From the NCBI GenBank assembly GCA_001692895.1, contig KV748203.1:2138330-2202329 (forward strand): a DNA stretch of 64,000 bases, given 5' to 3'. Source of the DNA: Cenococcum geophilum 1.58 (Eukaryota > Ascomycota > Dothideomycetes > Gloniales > Gloniaceae). The notes beneath the pieces were generated by a model. The model did not search any database. It saw only the letters and a program-made list of their open reading frames with translations, and was not told the origin of the DNA. A program made the position numbers and the translations under genes. Every line of letters begins with the position of its first letter. Position 1 is the first letter of the stretch. Shown here one piece after another: positions 57,156 to 64,000 of the stretch.

Positions 57156-59725
57156 TAATCACTACCTGGTTACGGTATTAAGTACAGAAAGTTAAACAAT
57201 ATGCTACCAAAAGCAGCCACTATAACGCCATTGACGGCGGTAACTACTTCAAGGTTAAGTAACGACACTAGTATAGCAGATACTAACTTATAGTAACCTA
57301 TAACAGTCGGACAACTATAAGAGATAGTTGACCAGTTAATAGAAAATAATGCGATGTTAGAAAATAGGATTAATAGGATAGGCGCAGTAAAGGTTAAGTT
57401 ACTATTAATTAAAAGATACTTAGAAGAGAGATTAAAGCTTAAAGGATTCCTTATATAGATATACTTTAAGGTAGCATAAGAGAGAGCAAAGCTAGTAATA
57501 CTTATAGATTAAATAGTATATGCAGGACTGTTTTTAATAGGAAGAGCATTTAAATAGTTTAAGCCTTACCTTATAGAGATATAAGTAAATAGCATAACGA
57601 CCACTAATTAAGAAGTACGGTTTATGTTTTTAAGCTAGAATAGATTTATAAAACAACTTATACAAATATTTGGAGACCTAGAGGCGACAACCACGGCGGA
57701 AAAAAAACTCCAAAATATTATGTAATGAACCTCAGCAATTAAGTATATAATGTAGTTCCAGATATTAGCAATATAAGTAAAGTGGAATAATAGGGCGCTT
57801 ATAGCATAATATAAGTAAGGACTTAAAGCTAAAGTCTAGGATATAATTATCCTAATAGAAAATATGGACACCCTAAGGAAACTAATAGATTAAGCAATTA
57901 AGATTAATAATTGGATCTACTAAAGGAAATAGGCTAAGAGAGGCTAGGATAGAGTTCTATAGTTATATAAGGTATAAAGTACGCATTAACTAAAGTTAAG
58001 TTAAAAACTATAGTATGGCGCAGAGCTAATGGACCTAAGTAGTACTAAAGAAGCCTATAAGAGATAGAGTAAGAAACCGTAGAAACTTAAAGGTTAAGGA
58101 TCTAGTGATTACAGGACTAAGGAGCAAAGGCTAAACTAGGGATCTTAGCAATAGAAGACGTTTAGGCGGACTTTATAGCAAAGTTAATAGTTTAAAAATA
58201 GAGCTTATATAAATTGCGGGAAATAAGGTTATTTCGCGAGGGATTATAAAGATAGTTAGAGTTATTATACAATAAAGGGAACCTAACTAGTAGATAATAT
58301 ATATATATAGAGGGACGATAGTATACTGCGAGGAATAAAAGAATGTTTAATTAAAAGTTTCGCGTTTTGTTATAATAACACATACCGAATTTATAAAGAC
58401 GCTAAGTATAGCGTAAGCTATTAGCTATAGGAGCTAAAACCTATAGAGTATAGAGGAACTAATAAACCAGTTCGTAGATCGGATATTAAGAATAATAAAT
58501 TTAACGTAGGTGAAATATTTCATAACAATAAGGTAATATAGGCGGTTTACTAGAAACATATAGCCATTAGAGATGTTATACTAGAGGTAGAGGATAATTC
58601 CACTATAGAATAAGGAACATTAGTAGGGATTAAGACCCTACTAGACACGATGTTTATCGCTTTATAAGATACAAGAGAAGTAGGATAGTAAACCACTTCA
58701 GTACTTAATAAAGGCAAAAGGCTAAAGGCTTAAAATTCTTAAGATAAGATAAGAGATAACTAAGATTCTTAAGATAAGATAAGGTAAGCTTAAGGACCTA
58801 TAATAGACAGAAACCAATAGAGCAGAGCAGTAGCTTAGTTTAAAGATATACAAATAAGCTTAGGACAGAGTTTCCTATAGGTATAAGACTCTTAAGACAA
58901 GATAAGTGAGATTTAAGACTTTTAAGACGAGATAAGAACACTAAGTAAGCCTAGTTAAACTAAGGCTAAAGTAAAGCTTAAGATAGAAGCAAGCTTAGGA
59001 TTAAAAAATCTAAGGGACTAAGAATTTAGAGTACGAATAAGGACACCCATAAACAAGAGGTAAGAGGCTTCTTTATAAATTAGAGAATCTATAGTATAAA
59101 TAGCAGTTAGACTAGGAGACAGATATATAGACCTAAAAGACTTACTAGGAGAACACAGTATTCGGCCTAAAGATTAAAAAGTTAATACTAGAATTAAGAA
59201 GTAAGACAACTTTAAGGATCTACTTATAAGACGCAAAAAGAAAGAAACTATAGAGGAATTTAGAGCAAGAATTACCTTATAGTAGGATTAGAAACTAGAT
59301 AAGAGATTTAGTATATTGGGACGTATAAGGGATAGAGCGCTAGTACGAAGAATTACTAATAGGCCTAAAATAGGCACACTAAGAGCTAAGTAGCTTACTA
59401 AACTAGAATAAGAAGAGGATCTAGAGATTCTAACTAGGTTTAAAGAATAACATATAAAAGGCTATTACGATATAGTAATAAGAAGATACTTCCTTACGGA
59501 TACGCTGTATATACTCTAGCAGCTGTACTAAAGGTAGTATAGGCAAAGGCATAATAATAAGTAGGAAGATTTCTATATATAGTTAGACAAGAAAGTTATC
59601 TAAGACTACCTAATTATAGAAAAGGCTATAAGTTATATTAAAGGAGCCTTAATTATAACATTAAAGGATCTAAAGGAGTGATTAGAGGACTAGAGAAGCG
59701 GAAGGTAAATTATAGTACCTATAAA
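57156..59725 (+). pseudogene. Gy-A4 gypsy gag and early pol, degraded
   Basis: Colinear with 16744-18960 of Gy-A3. It contains a zinc-knuckle remnant at about 58200-58250 (A-Y-I-N-C-G-K-x-G-Y-F-A-R-D-Y, His and outer Cys changed to Tyr). The protease region is heavily broken, with repeated AAGACGAGATAAG-like sequence near 58735-58935. Cop-2 cuts it at 59726, just after the sequence TATAGTACCTATAAA that Gy-A3 carries uninterrupted near 18945. Its remainder would lie right of the window. Confidence 0.78.
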
Positions 59726-59990
59726 TGTTGGTATGCTTTAACAACGTGCAGAATACATATATTACAATAATATATACTATACGGTGTTATTAGTGGATTA
59801 TTATTTTTCTACTTGTGACGCGCGTTATATATATATATTAGGCGCGTCCTGCTATATTCTGCCACCTCGCCATTAGCTCGCTTACCACTAGCGTATTGGC
59901 CGTATCCTGCTATATTCTGCCATATTCTGCTATTATAATATTAGTTTGCTTACTACTAGCGCATTAGCCGTCCTCGCGATATGTCTAACA
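59726..59990 (-). repeat. Cop-2 3' LTR (minus-strand element)
   Basis: A 265-bp segment from TGTTGGTATGC to ATGTCTAACA with inverted TGTTRG/CTAACA ends. Copia RNase H sequence lies just to its right on the minus strand, so this is the 3' LTR of a minus-strand copia. The second LTR is outside the window. The boundary is by terminal motif only. Confidence 0.68.
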
Positions 59991-62900
59991 CTTCTAGCTA
60001 CACTGGGAGTATTTTAGAAAATATAAAGAACTAGTAGGCTATAACTATGTAGTCCAAGAAATCCATATACGCACTTCTCCTCCCTTCCTTTCCTACCCTA
60101 TGCCCCTAAATTAACGCTATTATTAGTAGAACGTTCTACCCATTCTACCGTCTCTAACTTAATTCGGTTTGTATTAATAAGTCGCTTAAGGGCTAATAAC
60201 GGTTTACTTTTAGTTATAGCGTCCATAGGGTTACTATCTCCATTAATCTACTTAACTTTAGCTATTTTACGTCTTTTGTATAACTGGCGTAGGTATATAA
60301 CATTAATTATAAGTTTCTTTTCCTATATTATTCCTAGCTTAATAAGGCATTTATAAATTAACTTAGAATTAGTATAAAAAATAAGCGGTAGGCTAATATT
60401 AAGTTATAGTTTAACTATAGCCTTAATTGCAGCGCTAATATTAAAACTATAGGCTATAGCATATAATTCGGAGGCTAGTACGCTTCTAGTGACTCTCTTA
60501 TACTTAACTAAGGACCAGTAGATAATATTCGCCTTATTTAATAAGTCTACTAGTACTAGGATATATCCAATTTATAATAAGAGGTCCTTATTATTTATAA
60601 ATAAGGAATTAGTAAATATAAGCAGTTAAAGTATCTCTATATTAAGTTTAATAAAGCTTAAACCTCTTATTAAATTTTTAATTTGCCACTAAATTCTCTT
60701 ATTAAGTAGTTTTATGTCTTTTTTATTAGGGTTAATTACCTAGGCAGCGTAGGATAAATTAAAAGAAGCTTTAGGCTGGCATACGGACGTAATATAAGCT
60801 CCTCTTACTCGTTAGGTAATGTATTAGTCCTTAGGTATAAGTGCTATATAAATAGTACCTTTAGAGCTAGTTATTATAATAGCTTTCTTAATATTAATAA
60901 GGGTTAGGTTCTAGCATTAGCGCTCCTATATAAGTATAATTGTATAGTCCTATTATTAAATAATACCTCCGTTAAACTTAATTAGGTGTTTTAGTATAAG
61001 GTACTCGCGTTCCTTAGTTAAAAACTTTACTTTTTTAATCTTTTCTTATTCTGAAGCTGTAAAAACCGAATTAGCTAAGAAGAGGGTATTATTAGTCTAA
61101 AGGCCAACTATTCTAAAGCTTGTAGAATTATTAAGGTAGAGTAAGCAGGGGTTGTAAGTAGATTAGTTTATATTTAACTCCTTAGTATAGTAGTTGTAAT
61201 AGGTTTTAAACTAATAATTACCTACTTTTAGGATGCTGTATAAAGGTCTAACGACCTTAAGGATTATATCTTATAAGACTCTAAATGCTATACTAAGTTT
61301 AAGAGGTGCTCGGATATAGAAGTCTTAATTTAGTTTTATAATTAACTAAACGTAGGCTTATAAGATGTCTCGTAAGTAAAGGTATATATTATTAGTCTAG
61401 GTTATAGCCGTAATATAGAGAATAAGGCGTTGGCTGACTTGTTAAATTATAGGTAATTAGGTTAGTATAAAGTCTTTTTTTAAGTCGTTATAGGCCTATA
61501 CAACTAGTCTTAATTTCTTAAAGGCCTTATTAGTACCGGGATTCTTAATTTTATTAACAAATCTAGAGTTAAATACTCTGTTGCCTTAAGGTACGTCCTT
61601 AATATTAACTAATTTAAAGACTTCTTTCTTAAGTAGTTCTTTAACCTCTTTCTATTGCAAGGCTGTAAACTAACTATTAGTTTTATTCTTATCTTATAAG
61701 TATATAGATATATTTACAGTATTAACTGTAATAGGATACTTACGTAGTCTACCTTATTTTTGCTTAACTAGTTAAGGTTCCTAAGGTAGTTCTATAATTA
61801 ACTAAGGTAGTTTATTCTTATCATTAGGTTATACGTCCTTTATATCTCTAGGTTCTTACAAATATAGTTTTATAACTATACTGCGAAAGTTAATAGGGCC
61901 GTAGGGGAGTTATATAGTATAGGTCTTATTATTAATACTAAGTAGATTATAGGGACCTAACTAGAAACTAGGCTGGCCTATAGGTCCTTCTCTCTATGCT
62001 AGTATAAGTGAGTTAAGTAGTAGGTCGTGAATTACGGTTATTTTAGGGCCGTTGCGCATATTAAGAGCATTTACTACTTAACGTTTAGCTCTAATCTTCT
62101 TAACTTCTTCTATAGCTTTCCTAAGGGCTATAGCTCGTTATATAACTATAGGGTTAGGTACATTAGATTCCATTATACGCGGGTAAGCTCTAAATACCAG
62201 TAAAGTAGGTATAAGGCCGTTAGGGCCTACTAAATTGTTAATTGCCTTAAAAGCCATTTATAAAGCTATATTTTTATTAATGTTTAGTANTTCTATAATA
62301 ATAATACGGTATATACGGCGAAGGGGACCGTAATAGCATTCTACTATTTTAATTAAGTTATAGGCTTTAACAGGTACGCTTTTTATAATCATTCTAAATG
62401 TTATAGTATACTACTTAAATTCCTTACTTATAAAGTTCTTGCCTATATTATATATAATTATATTAGAAGGTCCCAAATATATGTCAATCTAGCATATTTA
62501 TAGTATATCCCATATATATTTAGCGCTAATGCTTTATAGCTATCTGCTAGCTTAAAATTATATTCCTTTATTAATAATATATAGAAGGGGTGCGCCGTTA
62601 ATATATATAATGTTAACCATAATTAAGTAGTTAAAATTAATATTATTATATATTATAAATCTAAATCTACTAGGTGATTTTCCGTGTTTTTAATAATAAT
62701 AGTAGTAGCGTATAAGATGGTCTAAGGTCTTACTATTAACGTTATATCCTAAGCACTTAAGTACTCGCGTAAGGCGCTTAACTAAAGGGTAGCCAAAACG
62801 GTAATATAGTTATTTTAGTTCTACATCGGTTAAGTAGTAAGGGTTTTGTTTAAATAACTCAGTTAAATAAGTACATAGGGATGTATTTTAAAGTAGGAAA

Positions 62901-64000
62901 GGGTAGCCAAAACGACGTATAACTAGTACTATACTGCGAGATATAACTAGCAAGTTCTTTAAGTTGTTAAAATATACTTATAGGTGGTCTATATCTACTA
63001 AGTAAAGTAAAAATGGGGTATTAACCTTAATAATATAAAACTCGATTATGCTAATAGGGGTAGCTACTTTAGCTAATCCGATTAATAAGGTTAATCTAAT
63101 ACCGAATTATATGTTAACTATACCTTATATAGTTATATCGAGTTATACATTAGTATTAAGTCTTTAAAATACTAAGAATTAACTATATCCTGCTATAGAG
63201 CGTTTAGAGGCTCCTGTATTAATTATAATACCTAAAAAGCGGTCTATAGTATAGCGGGATGTAGTTATATTATAAGTAAATAGGTCTTTATTAGTTATAA
63301 GAGGTATTTATATAAAAGAAGTTACGCTATCTATAGTTGTAACTAAATAATTAAAGGCCTTGTTTACTAAGTTAGTAGCTATAAGGGTTACTTCCTATTG
63401 CTTAACTTAACTAAAGGATATATAGAAGTAATTAATATGCAACTAATTGTTCTAGTTAACTATCTCAGTACTTATATTAATAGTTAGTATATAAAAGACT
63501 TCTTTAAGCTCTTCTTCTAAGTTAATACCATTATTGTCCTTATAGTCGGCAATGTATTAATTAAGGCGTTAAGTAAAGTAATTATTAAACTTATTAAACT
63601 TGTCCTTATTAATACTTCTAAACTAAGCCTTCACCTCTTCTTATTCTTCCTTACTATACTTCTATAAACGATAGTCCTTCTTATTATATATAAAGCAACG
63701 TAGTTTATATTAAGAAGGGAATCGAGGTTAATTACGATTGTGATTTTGGTTATAGTTGTCTCTCTTTTTAAGGTATCAGCGGTCTATATAATAGGCTTAA
63801 ACTTATTCTAAGTTCTACTTTTTATAAGCCGTAATTAAGGATTGTAGTTTATTAATAAGGGGGCCTAGTTTATCTAGTAGATCTAATATAGTAATTTAAT
63901 ATATAGGAATCCCCTAATAAGATATAATAAGCTTATTATAGAGGAATAGGACTCCTTATAGTTCTAAATTCAGTCTATGCTATAGTTAAGAGAGTTTAGT
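59991..64000 (-). pseudogene. Cop-2 copia pol, minus strand, degraded and cut by the window edge
   Basis: Read on the minus strand. RNase H lies at about 60110-60640, with VLASELYAIAYSFNISAAIK, then DSNPMDAITKSKP. The latter is the uninterrupted version of the join at which element A sits in Cop-1. Further right lie reverse-transcriptase and integrase-region sequence in broken frames and, near 63700, sequence consistent with a gag or knuckle region. TAG/TAA at Gln/Trp positions are frequent. An undetermined base occurs near 62290. The 5' LTR lies beyond 64000. Relationship to Cop-1 is family-level only. Confidence 0.75.

Overview
The window looks like a chromosomal segment of a filamentous ascomycete (Pezizomycotina-type). 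The evidence is short GT/AG introns of about 50-110 bp with CTAAC/CTGAC-like branch sites, and a mosaic of one ordinary-composition gene island (about 49.2-55.0 kb) set in AT-rich, stop-ridden transposon relics. The relics carry the signature of repeat-induced point mutation (RIP): TAG/TAA replace Gln and Trp codons, Tyr replaces His and Cys, Asn replaces Asp. Species cannot be fixed from sequence alone.

Layout. 1-4369: LTR fragments, a Tc1/mariner element (600-1999), a clean solo LTR (2399-2662) and a minus-strand gypsy 5' end (2061-4369). 4370-13051: the 3' half of a plus-strand chromodomain gypsy (family Gy-A), broken by a 415-bp foldback MITE and a Tad1-like LINE, and ending in its 3' LTR. 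13191-48834: one large nest. Gypsy Gy-B1 carries Gy-A3 in its 3' LTR (TSD TTAAT). Gy-A3 carries Gy-B2 (TSD ATTGG/ATTAG), a PIF/Harbinger-like MITE and a RepHel Helitron. Gy-B2 carries copia Cop-1 (TSD ATAAG), a solo LTR in its 5' LTR (TSD CCTAT) and element B. Cop-1 carries element A. Element B carries a hAT transposon. Nearly every step is supported by a target-site duplication or by an uninterrupted paralogue in the window.

Elements A (28244-30099) and B (31699-36259) are two inverted copies of an unusual non-coding element. It duplicates TA, has CATYAGG termini, one palindromic end and a core made of 12-bp, 20-bp, 14-bp and 4-bp tandem repeats. I do not recognise it, and it is the best candidate here for something undescribed.

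The gene island holds a five-exon von Willebrand A-domain protein with Q/P/G/Y-rich tails (50289-52189) and a two-exon GNAT acetyltransferase (52879-53750). Two convergent 3'-terminal gene fragments follow: a 3-beta-HSD-like dehydrogenase (+) and a cytochrome P450 (-). They may be debris of a specialised-metabolism locus. A clean solo LTR (55053-55237, TSD ATAAG) sits just beyond the P450 fragment. From 56733 the RIP landscape resumes with another Gy-A copy, interrupted by a minus-strand copia (Cop-2) that runs off the right edge. I recognised no tRNA, rRNA or CRISPR array.
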